From Lysobacterales bacterium (lineage in GTDB: Bacteria > Pseudomonadota > Gammaproteobacteria > Xanthomonadales > Rhodanobacteraceae), in assembly GCA_017305055.1 (NCBI GenBank), contig JAFKMZ010000010.1, positions 78,102 through 142,101 of the forward strand: a stretch of 64,000 bases of DNA, written 5' to 3'. Below the pieces are notes generated by a model. It did not search any database. It saw only the letters and a list, made by a program, of their open reading frames with translations, and was not told the origin of the DNA. Each line of letters opens with the position of its first letter. Position 1 is the stretch's first letter. Below, one piece after another: positions 16,023 through 23,741 of the stretch. Both the position numbers and the translations under genes were made by a program.

Positions 16023-17953
16023 GCCTGCGCACTCGCTTGGGGGTCTCCGGAGGACACGGCGCTGGCAGCGACGGGTGCCGGGACCGTGAAGGGATCCTCG
16101 ATCAGGTGTACCCGCGGCGGCTCGTCATGCCGCGGTCGGAAATAAGGTTTGCGCCGGTTGGCGCGCGGGTCGAAGCGCCAACGCGCCACGCGACGGATGC
16201 CGACTGCGTATACCGCCAGCGTGCCATCCGCCTGCAGATGGATGCGCAGGAAGTTCTTGTAGTGCTCGATGTGCTGTGACGAATAGGCCTCGTTGAAATT
16301 GACCCCCGGCAGCAGCGCCAGGCTGAACAGCAAGGCGCCCAGCGGCCCGCCGATCACGATCATCTCGACGATGTACAGCGCGCCCTGCATCCACAGCCGC
16401 TCGTGACCCGGCGCCTGCAGGCCGAGCAGCGCGCCGATGTGGGCAAACCACCAGGTGAGCGCGAGCACCAGGGCCAGGTGGGCCAGCCCGTGCACGACGC
16501 CGATCCACTTGAGCCAGGCCGGTCGGCCGGGATCCGGATTGCAGAACTGGTACAGGCCAAACACCAGCAGCGCGGCAATCACCATCAGCGCCGGCACCTG
16601 CACCATGATCTCCACCAGCACACCGAATACGTCACCGGCACGGGACAGCGGCTGCTGGCTCAACCAGGCCATCAAGGCATTCATTGGCGTATCCGCGCCG
16701 ACCGTGCTCTGCACCAGCAGCGAGCCCTGGCTGGCGCTCTGCAGCAGCCACCCGCACAGCACGTAGATCAGGCCGAGGGCGAACACGAACCATGGGTTCT
16801 TGAAGCCCAGCAGCAGTGCCCCGGCGCGCAGGCGGCGTGAGGTGGATTGGTCCGGATACACCGGGCCGCGGGCATAGGTCTTGGTGGTCGCGCTGGTGCC
16901 CTGTCCGGGTTCGGTCGAATCCACCTTGGTCAGCTCGATGGCGTCGGGCAACCGGTGCGTGCCGTACAGATAGGCGCCACCGCCGCCGGCCGTGAGCTTG
17001 TGCCGCTGCCCGGTCGAATCTGAGTAGCGCGCGTAATGGTGCAGGTCGCCACTCAGTGAGAGCATCAGTTTCGCCTGCCGCGGGCACAGGATCGTGCGTT
17101 CGAAGAACAGCAGGTTGCGGTTGGCGTTCGACGTATCGCACTCTTCCACCCATGACGGCTGCGCCGTGCACAGGATCACCTGGTCACCGGGCTGCATGTG
17201 TGCGGCCACTTCGGTGAAGTAGTCGATCTGTGGCTGGTCGATGTCCGAGGCCAGCTGGATGTCGATGCCGAGCAGCCACCAGCGCTGCGGCAGCTTCAGC
17301 GCGAAGTAGCTGCGCGTCTGCCGGGTCTTCCAGGCACCGATGGAGCGGCGCTGGCAGAACAGGCGCATGAAGCTGGTGAGACCGTCGTACCAGTCGTGGT
17401 TGCCCGGTATCGAGAACAGGTGCGGCCTGGCCGCTTCCTCGTCAATCCACGGCAGCGCCGCCTCGAACGGGCCGTAGAAGCGGTTTTCGTATTGTGTGCG
17501 GGAGGCGGTCGGATACACCTGGTCGCCGCCAAGGATCAACACCTGGCCACGCTTGGTCGCCGCCAGCAGCTCGCGCTGCCGCGGATGTTCGGGCAACGCC
17601 TCGGCAGGCAGTTGCGCGTGGCCAAACAGCCACGCCACGCTATAGGTGGAATCGAAGCCATCGCCGAGATCGGCGGCAAAATCGATCCACAATTCGGGTG
17701 ATCCGGAATAGTCATGGATCGCCGGTTGGGCACCATGCGCCAGTGCCGCCTGGGTCTCGCGCTGGTCGGCATAGGCGCCGAAGATGCTCGAGAGCAGCGC
17801 GCGGATGCCGGTGCGGATCAGCTGCACCGGATCGAACCACTGCGTCATGCGCTGCGGCGTCCAGGTCAGCGGGACCGGCGCGCTGTCCACAGCCACCGCC
17901 GGCTCTTCCGCGGGCGGGACCGTGGGATCGTAGGGAACTCGCGAGGTAGGCAT
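16001..17953 (-). CDS. Membrane metallophosphoesterase
   Basis: Predicted calcineurin-type phosphoesterase of 650 residues fused to a membrane region. Seen: metal-binding motifs in order, LILGGDQVYP (about 155-164), SIPGNHDWYDG (about 205-215) and LSLSGDLHHYARY (about 300-312); then four or five hydrophobic segments between about residues 375 and 555; then a soluble tail with Ala/Pro-rich end. The order catalytic domain - membrane - tail suggests that the active site faces the cytoplasm or periplasm depending on topology, which I cannot settle. It overlaps the GMC start by 22 bases and follows the patatin gene by 27 bases. The likely job in the operon is to cleave a phosphoester, perhaps on a lipid (inference). 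Confidence 0.85.
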   Translation of the reverse strand: MPTSRVPYDPTVPPAEEPAVAVDSAPVPLTWTPQRMTQWFDPVQLIRTGIRALLSSIFGAYADQRETQAALAHGAQPAIHDYSGSPELWIDFAADLGDGFDSTYSVAWLFGHAQLPAEALPEHPRQRELLAATKRGQVLILGGDQVYPTASRTQYENRFYGPFEAALPWIDEEAARPHLFSIPGNHDWYDGLTSFMRLFCQRRSIGAWKTRQTRSYFALKLPQRWWLLGIDIQLASDIDQPQIDYFTEVAAHMQPGDQVILCTAQPSWVEECDTSNANRNLLFFERTILCPRQAKLMLSLSGDLHHYARYSDSTGQRHKLTAGGGGAYLYGTHRLPDAIELTKVDSTEPGQGTSATTKTYARGPVYPDQSTSRRLRAGALLLGFKNPWFVFALGLIYVLCGWLLQSASQGSLLVQSTVGADTPMNALMAWLSQQPLSRAGDVFGVLVEIMVQVPALMVIAALLVFGLYQFCNPDPGRPAWLKWIGVVHGLAHLALVLALTWWFAHIGALLGLQAPGHERLWMQGALYIVEMIVIGGPLGALLFSLALLPGVNFNEAYSSQHIEHYKNFLRIHLQADGTLAVYAVGIRRVARWRFDPRANRRKPYFRPRHDEPPRVHLIEDPFTVPAPVAASAVSSGDPQASAQAWNTSTQ

Positions 17954-17980
17954 GTGATACCCCCAGGTCTCAGCCCGGCC

Positions 17981-19528
17981 TCATTTGAACGCAGCCGGCG
18001 CGTAGCTCTTCCACAGCTCCCTGGCGAAGAAGCTGCCGAACTGGCCGATCAGTCTGGCCGCCTCCACCGGCGAGCCGGCGTCCACCGCGCGCACGCTCGC
18101 CGCGACCTTGGCGAACGCGATGGCATCGAGCCTGAGCACGCCGGCACCAACCACCTTGCCGGTGGTGTCACTACCCTCGTGCAAGCGGGTGTACAGCGTG
18201 GTGGTGTCGCTCCACAGGTCGAAGCCCGGGTCGTCGTGGACATGCTTGGCCCCGGCCAGGTAATAAGCCTTGCCGGCGTGCTCGAACGGCAGCTCGTACA
18301 CCATCAGCGTGGTGTCTGCGGCATCGGCCGGCGCGAACAGGCGGAACACGCCCGCTCCGGTCGGCATGGCCATGCCCATCGGGGCGAAATCGATGGTGCC
18401 GGCCAGCGTGCCGTTGTGGTTCGGGTCCTGGACGAAGCGGTCCAGGTCCCTCACGGTGACGGTGACGTGGATCGCCAGCGTGGTCCCAGCGCCCTTGCCG
18501 GCGGTGGCACCCGCGTCCGGCTCGGTGGCGCCGAGCGAAAAAGGCCCCTGCATGGTTTCCTGGAACGAAATCCCTGGTACGGCGGGTGTCATCATGAGCG
18601 TCTCCGGGCTGAGGGCATCGCCCTCATCGGTCGTGGTGGCGAGGTAACGCTGGGCGTCCACATAGCCCATCTGGATCAGCGTACGTGCGTCGGTGCGCCC
18701 CAGGTACAGATCCGTGTCCAGCGGCAGCGGATGCGGCGGACGGATGACGTGCACCCGGATGGGAGCCCGCTGTCCGTACGGCGAGTCGCCTGCGGCAATG
18801 CGCGCGTTGAGCTGGGCGATGTCGTCGAACTCGCGGTTGAGGCTGGCATTGGCGGCCATCTCCAGCATCTGCACGTAGATGTGCAAGGCGCCGCCCAGGT
18901 ACTCGGCGCTGTTGCCCAGGCACCAGACCAGCCAGATTTCCTCGGCACCGCGGCGCACCGCCTCCATCAGGTTCGCGTCACGGGCGAACGCCGCATCGAG
19001 ATAGACCGAGCCGTTCCAGCCCACCGGCGGCATGACACCCGGCAGCGACATGCCGGCGACAAACAGCTCCTGATTCAGCTGCTGGTGCGCGACGACCTCG
19101 TTGACCTTGCGTGTGTAGTTGAAGACGTTGAACGTGCCCTGCAGCCACGTCGCGCCGCGCACGGCCTCCAGGTCGATGCCCAGGTGCGGATAGACATAGT
19201 CGATGAAGGCGTCGGCGCTGCCCATGGCCACCTGCCGATCCTGGCGCAGGTAGCTCTCCAGCGGCATCAGCGACAGCGAGCGCCGAAGCTGCAGGCTCGT
19301 CCAGCGCTCGCCCATCTCCGCCGGCGACAGCCCTGACAACAGCATGGCAAGGTTGATTGCCCCGCCCGAGGTGGCATCGATGTGCTGGAAGGCGAGGCCG
19401 GCCTCATGCAGGGCCCGCAACACGCCAGCCTGGTAGGACAGCCGCATGCCGCCGCCGGACAGCACCAGCGAACGGCGGCGAGCGGCGTCGGCTGGGGCGG
19501 CAAACACGGGAGGACTGGGCGTGGTCAC
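17981..19528 (-). CDS. Patatin-like phospholipase with extra C-terminal domain
   Basis: Acyl hydrolase of 515 residues. The N-terminal 300 residues are a patatin domain: oxyanion loop SGGGMRLSYQAG (24-35), nucleophile S54 in D-A-T-S-G-G-A, and the dyad aspartate D180 in YLDAAFA. Two departures are visible: the nucleophile motif is A-x-S-x-G rather than G-x-S-x-G, and the usual D-G-(A/G) reads D-A-A. From about residue 315 a separate beta-rich domain follows (TVTVRDLDRF, GVFRLF, DDPGFDLWSDTTTLY). I recall similar sequence in long GMC oxidoreductase polypeptides of actinobacteria, which would tie it to the GMC gene in this operon. The start ATG overlaps the preceding hydrolase stop (ATGA). Confidence 0.85.
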   Translation of the reverse strand: MTTPSPPVFAAPADAARRRSLVLSGGGMRLSYQAGVLRALHEAGLAFQHIDATSGGAINLAMLLSGLSPAEMGERWTSLQLRRSLSLMPLESYLRQDRQVAMGSADAFIDYVYPHLGIDLEAVRGATWLQGTFNVFNYTRKVNEVVAHQQLNQELFVAGMSLPGVMPPVGWNGSVYLDAAFARDANLMEAVRRGAEEIWLVWCLGNSAEYLGGALHIYVQMLEMAANASLNREFDDIAQLNARIAAGDSPYGQRAPIRVHVIRPPHPLPLDTDLYLGRTDARTLIQMGYVDAQRYLATTTDEGDALSPETLMMTPAVPGISFQETMQGPFSLGATEPDAGATAGKGAGTTLAIHVTVTVRDLDRFVQDPNHNGTLAGTIDFAPMGMAMPTGAGVFRLFAPADAADTTLMVYELPFEHAGKAYYLAGAKHVHDDPGFDLWSDTTTLYTRLHEGSDTTGKVVGAGVLRLDAIAFAKVAASVRAVDAGSPVEAARLIGQFGSFFARELWKSYAPAAFK

Positions 19529-20586
19529 GACTCGGCGGTCTCCTCGAGGTGGCGCAGTATATACGGATAGACGTCCCGATCGGCATGCTCGCCGATGATG
19601 CAGTCGACGTGGCCGTAGCCGGGGATCACCTCGCGCCAGTACAGCGCAGAGCCATTGCGCTCTGCCAGCGCGTCCCGTGACGCGGCCGTGCTCTCGGGCA
19701 CCAGGCAGTCATTGTCGGCACCATGCACGAACAGGATCGGGATCGCCATCAGCTCCAGGCGTGGCAGGTAGCTGTCGGTGCCGTCCTCGCGCACCACGTG
19801 TCCGGCCCGCAGGTTGCGGATAAGGTGCCGGAACGCGCGCAGGTTCGCCTGGCCGAACTGCTCGGGCAGGGTCGCGTGCGTCTCGCCGCCCAGCCTGGCG
19901 TGCCGGTACAGCGGCCCATACATCGCGCTGATGCGCCGGCAGGTGGCGCTGTCGCAGCGCTCGGCCGGTGCGATCGGTTGCAGCCGGGTGCCCAGCGCGA
20001 ACATGCGCTCACGCCAGCCACCGTGGGGCTGCGGCACCGCGTGCAGGGCCTTCACCCCGAGCCAGCCCATGAGCGTCGGCATCCCCATGTACGACTTGAG
20101 ACGGTTCAGGGGCGCGGGGATGGGATGGATCGCCACCTGCGAGCACACCGCGGAGCGCACGCCTTGCAAGCCGGACAGCATGGCCATGCTGAAGGTCTGC
20201 GCACCGATACCATGGGCGACGACCTGGACGCTGCGCGCACCACTGACGGCGAGGACCAGCTGCACCGCGGCTGGGTAGTCGTATTGCGCGATCTCGTCGA
20301 AGCTCGACTGCCGCGACTGTGCATCGAGGTCGATGCTGAGGCGCATGTCCAGCAACCAGACGTCGAAACCGGCGGCGTACAGGTATTCGAGGAGATTGGT
20401 GGGAATCGTATCCAGCGCATACATGCGGCTGGACACGCCGATGCAGTGCACCAGCATGACCGGTCCGCGGCTGCCGCCCCGATGGCGCGTCAGGCGCAGT
20501 TCCACCCCATCCTCGGTGGTGAAGGGGTGGGTTTGCGCGGCATCCACGCGCAGGCGCCGGCGCCCCGGGACGTCCGCGTGCCGCAT
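19525..20586 (-). CDS. Alpha/beta hydrolase-fold protein lacking the nucleophile
   Basis: Alpha/beta hydrolase-like protein of 353 residues. The fold is recognisable from MLVHCIG (strand 3 and oxyanion region), GFDVWLLDMR, the late acid in FVHGADNDC and the histidine in IPGYGHVD. The nucleophile elbow however reads A-H-G-I-G, placing glycine (residue 126) where serine belongs. It is a paralogue of the hydrolase at 21532-22584: both share W-x-x-x-x-R-x-S-I-D-L, P-E-S and Y-G-H-(V/L)-D-x-x-x-G-x-H-A-x-R-D-V. The start at 20586 was preferred because GGGGGAG lies 6 bases upstream; an alternative ATG at 20610 would overlap the previous stop by four bases. The protein may be non-catalytic, or use another residue. 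Confidence 0.85.
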   Translation of the reverse strand: MRHADVPGRRRLRVDAAQTHPFTTEDGVELRLTRHRGGSRGPVMLVHCIGVSSRMYALDTIPTNLLEYLYAAGFDVWLLDMRLSIDLDAQSRQSSFDEIAQYDYPAAVQLVLAVSGARSVQVVAHGIGAQTFSMAMLSGLQGVRSAVCSQVAIHPIPAPLNRLKSYMGMPTLMGWLGVKALHAVPQPHGGWRERMFALGTRLQPIAPAERCDSATCRRISAMYGPLYRHARLGGETHATLPEQFGQANLRAFRHLIRNLRAGHVVREDGTDSYLPRLELMAIPILFVHGADNDCLVPESTAASRDALAERNGSALYWREVIPGYGHVDCIIGEHADRDVYPYILRHLEETAES

Positions 20587-20606
20587 GGTCGTCTCCCCCA
20601 GCACCA

Positions 20607-21518
20607 TCATGCTCCGGCATCGACAGCGGAGCGCGGGGTGGCGTCATGCCCCGCCGCTGCGGAACCAGGCGGCGGCAGCCAGGTTTCCCCGAGGCCCAGA
20701 CCGACCACGCTTTCCAGTCCCTCCGGCACCTGGGCGGGGGGCTCGGCGTAGCTCAGGAACCAGCTTTCCAGGTGGTCATCGAGCACCCCGGAACTCTCCG
20801 GGAAGTAGCCGACGAACAGCGGCCGTTCGCCGATTTCCAGCCGGCGCAGGACCTCGGCGCGCGGGTGCGTGCCGAGCGTGAGCCGCGCCGACGCCTTGCG
20901 CCACAGTCGAAAGCCCATCTTGCCGTGGAAGTAGATGCTGGACTTCATCAGCATGCCGCGGAACGCGCACCAGTTGATCGCGCCCGTGCTGACCGGAAAC
21001 GACTCCCGGCGCGGCCGCCCGATTTCCACTTCCGCCACCATCGCGCCATCGAGGTCATAGCGGCTGCGCACGGACGCGTCCGTGATCTGGAAGTCCAGGT
21101 TGGCCTGGTGCTTGGGCATGCCCCAGATGCCCTTGCCGCCCTTCACCGAGACCTCGGTACTGACCGGCAGGTCGAACACGTACTGGCCGAGGCCGCAGGA
21201 CTTGCGGAACAGCATGGCGCGCAGCAGCGATACCGGCCGTGGCCCGTGCGTGCAGCCGATGCCGAGGCTGTACTCGATGTACTTGCCGATGCTGGTCTGG
21301 CGGTAGTCGATCACCGATACCAACAGGATCGCATGGCGCCCGAGGCGCAGCGGATGCAGCTCGTTGCCCGGCAGCAGTTCGGCCGCGCGCACGGGGTTGA
21401 TGGGAAACGCCGCCATCAAGGCCGGGCTGCCGGCAGATGCCACCGGCAGCACAAACGGGATGCCATCCACCAGGGCATGCCGGCCACCTTGTTGCCTGAG
21501 TCTGCGGGGTATCGCCAT
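20607..21518 (-). CDS. Acetoacetate decarboxylase-like protein
   Basis: Member of the acetoacetate decarboxylase fold family, 303 residues, cytoplasmic. Seen: an N-terminal LMAAFPINPVRAAELLPG block, a central IGKYIEYSLGIGC segment and the P135-K136-H137 site in GGKGIWGMPKHQ. In classical acetoacetate decarboxylase a P-K-K motif supplies the Schiff-base lysine and its pKa-lowering neighbour; here the first lysine is kept and the second is replaced by histidine. The family also includes aldolase-dehydratases and uncharacterised enzymes, so decarboxylation is not assured. The gene lies 13 bases after one hydrolase gene and its stop overlaps the possible upstream start of the other, so it belongs firmly in the six-gene operon. 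Confidence 0.8.
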   Translation of the reverse strand: MAIPRRLRQQGGRHALVDGIPFVLPVASAGSPALMAAFPINPVRAAELLPGNELHPLRLGRHAILLVSVIDYRQTSIGKYIEYSLGIGCTHGPRPVSLLRAMLFRKSCGLGQYVFDLPVSTEVSVKGGKGIWGMPKHQANLDFQITDASVRSRYDLDGAMVAEVEIGRPRRESFPVSTGAINWCAFRGMLMKSSIYFHGKMGFRLWRKASARLTLGTHPRAEVLRRLEIGERPLFVGYFPESSGVLDDHLESWFLSYAEPPAQVPEGLESVVGLGLGETWLPPPGSAAAGHDATPRSAVDAGA

Positions 21519-21531
21519 ATGCGCCTCGCCT

Positions 21532-22584
21532 CTAGTTGGTCCGGTCCAGCTCCTGCAGCATCAGCGGCAGCACGTCGCGATGGGCGTGCTGGCCCATGAA
21601 GATGTCCAGATGGCCGTACTCGGGAATGACATGCAAGCTGTGGTATCCGGGACGCAGGCCGTCGAGCCAGGCAAAACTGCGCTGCTGACTCTCCGGCAGG
21701 AAACAGCGGTTCCTGGCACCGGTGAAGAACGCGAAGCGCGCCGTGGTTTTCGGAGCCTGCGCAACGGGATCGGCAGGCACGTCCTTGGGGCGGTCGTACG
21801 CCACCAGGTGCCCGGCCGCAATGCAATCGGCCATCTGCTGGAAGAACGAGAGCGGCACGTCGGCAAACTCGCCCTGCATCCAGTCATGGGTGGCCGCATT
21901 CAGGTTTTCGTGCCGCCACAGCGTGGGAAAGCCGACCCCGTAGGCGAAGCTCGACCAGCGGCAGACCATGTTGTCGCATTCGTGGTGGGTCAAGCGGATC
22001 ACGCCGTTCAGCGTCTTGGCCAGCAGACCCGGAGGATGCAGCCCCCATTGCGGGTTGACGAACGGGGTGAGCGAGGCCAGCAGCGGCACGCTGAGCTTGC
22101 CCTTGATGCGTGCCGCCAGCGGCACGACGGTGTGGAAAGACACCGCGTTGCTGACGATCGTGTCCACCTGGGGCAGCAGGCCGAGCGCCGCGGACAGACA
22201 GAACGACGTGGAACCCTGGCAATGCACGATGGCCTTGATGCTGGTGGCGCCGGTCTCCCTGGCAACCGTCTCGACCGCCACCGGATGGTCATAGAGTGCA
22301 GCTTGATCGATGGTCCATCGGCACGGAGTCAGGTCGATGCTGGCGCGCCAGTTTTCCATCCATACGTCATAGCCTGCGTCCAGCAGCAGGTCGACGACAG
22401 TGGCCTCGACAGGCGCGCGGAAGATGTTCGCCCGTACCCCCGCGCCATGCACCAGCAGGACCGGTCCCTTGTCCGGAGAGCGCTGGCCACGCACCTGGAC
22501 GACGTTGCACGGCTGCCCGTCGCGCGCCTGGAACGGCACCACCCGATCCACTGCGGCGGCGTGACTCTGGCTGGCGAATGGCAT
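21532..22584 (-). CDS. Alpha/beta hydrolase with a cysteine elbow
   Basis: Alpha/beta hydrolase of 350 residues, first gene of the six-gene operon. Seen: oxyanion strand VLLVHGAG (42-49), GYDVWMENWRASIDL (71-85), the nucleophile elbow V120-H-C122-Q-G124, and the late histidine in IPEYGHLD. Serine of the usual G-x-S-x-G is replaced by cysteine, as in polyhydroxyalkanoate synthases, which use G-x-C-x-G; whether a thioester-type chemistry applies here is inference. The family of this pair (with the gene at 19525) is related to the hydrolase domains that I recall fused to cholesterol-oxidase-like proteins elsewhere. A sigma-70 promoter lies about 64 bases upstream. No signal peptide. Confidence 0.87.
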   Translation of the reverse strand: MPFASQSHAAAVDRVVPFQARDGQPCNVVQVRGQRSPDKGPVLLVHGAGVRANIFRAPVEATVVDLLLDAGYDVWMENWRASIDLTPCRWTIDQAALYDHPVAVETVARETGATSIKAIVHCQGSTSFCLSAALGLLPQVDTIVSNAVSFHTVVPLAARIKGKLSVPLLASLTPFVNPQWGLHPPGLLAKTLNGVIRLTHHECDNMVCRWSSFAYGVGFPTLWRHENLNAATHDWMQGEFADVPLSFFQQMADCIAAGHLVAYDRPKDVPADPVAQAPKTTARFAFFTGARNRCFLPESQQRSFAWLDGLRPGYHSLHVIPEYGHLDIFMGQHAHRDVLPLMLQELDRTN

Positions 22585-22647
22585 GCGGCCCCTCCGTGAG
22601 TCAAAGCTGGCGACGGCTGGACGGCTTTACAGCCATTCCACGGCGTA

Positions 22648-22676
22648 CGGATACACTGTTCCCCACACCCCGTCAA
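22648..22676 (-). promoter_or_regulatory. Sigma-70 promoter of the six-gene operon
   Basis: Read on the minus strand: -35 TTGACG (22671-22676), 17-base spacer, -10 TATCCG (22648-22653). It is the only good promoter in the gap between the phosphorylase gene and the first hydrolase gene, and points into the operon. Confidence 0.6.
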
Positions 22677-22740
22677 ATCCTTTTTCGGAGACCGTGCGGC
22701 GCGAAACGCCCGGCCCCCGCAGCGGCTTGCCAATGCGGCT

Positions 22741-23499
22741 TCAGACCGCCCGCAGCGCCACCAGGATGGCCGGCACATGAGCCGTGACAGCCTCCAGATG
22801 GGCGAAGATGTCGGCGGCGCTGATCTCCGCCTGATCGCCGCAGCCGGCGGCGAAATTGGCCACCAGGGCCAGGCACGCGTAGTCGACCGCCAACTCCCGC
22901 GCGAGCACGGCCTCGGGCATCCCGGTCATCCCCACCAGGTCACAGCCATCGCGCCGCAGGCGGGCGATTTCCGCGCGCGTCTCCAGGCTCGGCCCCTGGG
23001 TGACGCCATAGCACCCACCGTCCACGACCGCCACCCCGGCCTCGGCCGCAGCCGCCAGCAACTGCCGACGCAAAGATGCCGCATAGGGCTCGGTGAAATC
23101 GACATGCTCCACCTTGGCACCGTCGACGTCGTGGAAGCTGCCCTCGCGGCCCCAGGTGTAGTCGATGAGCTGGTCTGGCACCACGATGCTGCGCGGTCCC
23201 AGGTCGGCGCGTATCCCACCCACCGCATTGACCGCGACCAGGCGCCGGACACCAAGCTGGTGCAGGGCCCAGACATTGGCGCGGTAATTGACCCGATGCG
23301 GCGCCAGCCGATGATCCTCGCCGTGGCGGGCCAGGAAGGCCATGCGCTGCGCGCCCAGCATGCCAATCACGACCTCCCCGGAGGGCTCGCCAAACGGCGT
23401 CTGCACACGATGGCGCTCGGCGTCCTGCAGGCCGGCAAGCGCATACAGTCCGCTGCCGCCGATGACCCCAAGCGCGACCGGAGATGTGGTTTCTGTCAT
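22741..23499 (-). CDS. S-methyl-5'-thioinosine phosphorylase
   Basis: Trimeric nucleoside phosphorylase of 252 residues, from the MTAP/PNP family. It releases hypoxanthine and methylthioribose-1-phosphate from methylthioinosine, the route used for polyamine by-product salvage in Pseudomonas and relatives that first deaminate methylthioadenosine. Seen: phosphate loop VIGGSGLY (12-19), RHG (58-60), the NAVGGI segment (91-96), and MTGMPEA (191-197). The purine-binding region reads V-A-N215-F-A-A-G; the aspartate pair that recognises adenine in MTAP (D-Y-D) is absent and an asparagine, as in 6-oxopurine enzymes, is present. The start at 23499 is the first methionine that gives the family's N-terminus; longer in-frame starts add unconserved sequence. 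Confidence 0.85.
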   Translation of the reverse strand: MTETTSPVALGVIGGSGLYALAGLQDAERHRVQTPFGEPSGEVVIGMLGAQRMAFLARHGEDHRLAPHRVNYRANVWALHQLGVRRLVAVNAVGGIRADLGPRSIVVPDQLIDYTWGREGSFHDVDGAKVEHVDFTEPYAASLRRQLLAAAAEAGVAVVDGGCYGVTQGPSLETRAEIARLRRDGCDLVGMTGMPEAVLARELAVDYACLALVANFAAGCGDQAEISAADIFAHLEAVTAHVPAILVALRAV

Positions 23500-23741
23500 C
23501 ACGGGTTCCTGGAGTTTCCCCGGCTGTCGCGGCGGAGCGCCACGTTCAGCGGCCGGCACGCCATTGTGCCGCGAAACCCGCGGCCAGCCCACCCCATGCA
23601 GATTCACCGCGCCAACATTGGCAGTCCAGACGGCCGTTGCCACCATTCGCAGACGCAGCGCGGCGGCCTTCTCCGGGGACTCCCGGTGGACGCTGGCATG
23701 TGGTTGCAGCATCATGGCGCGACCAGTCAGGGGAGAGCACC

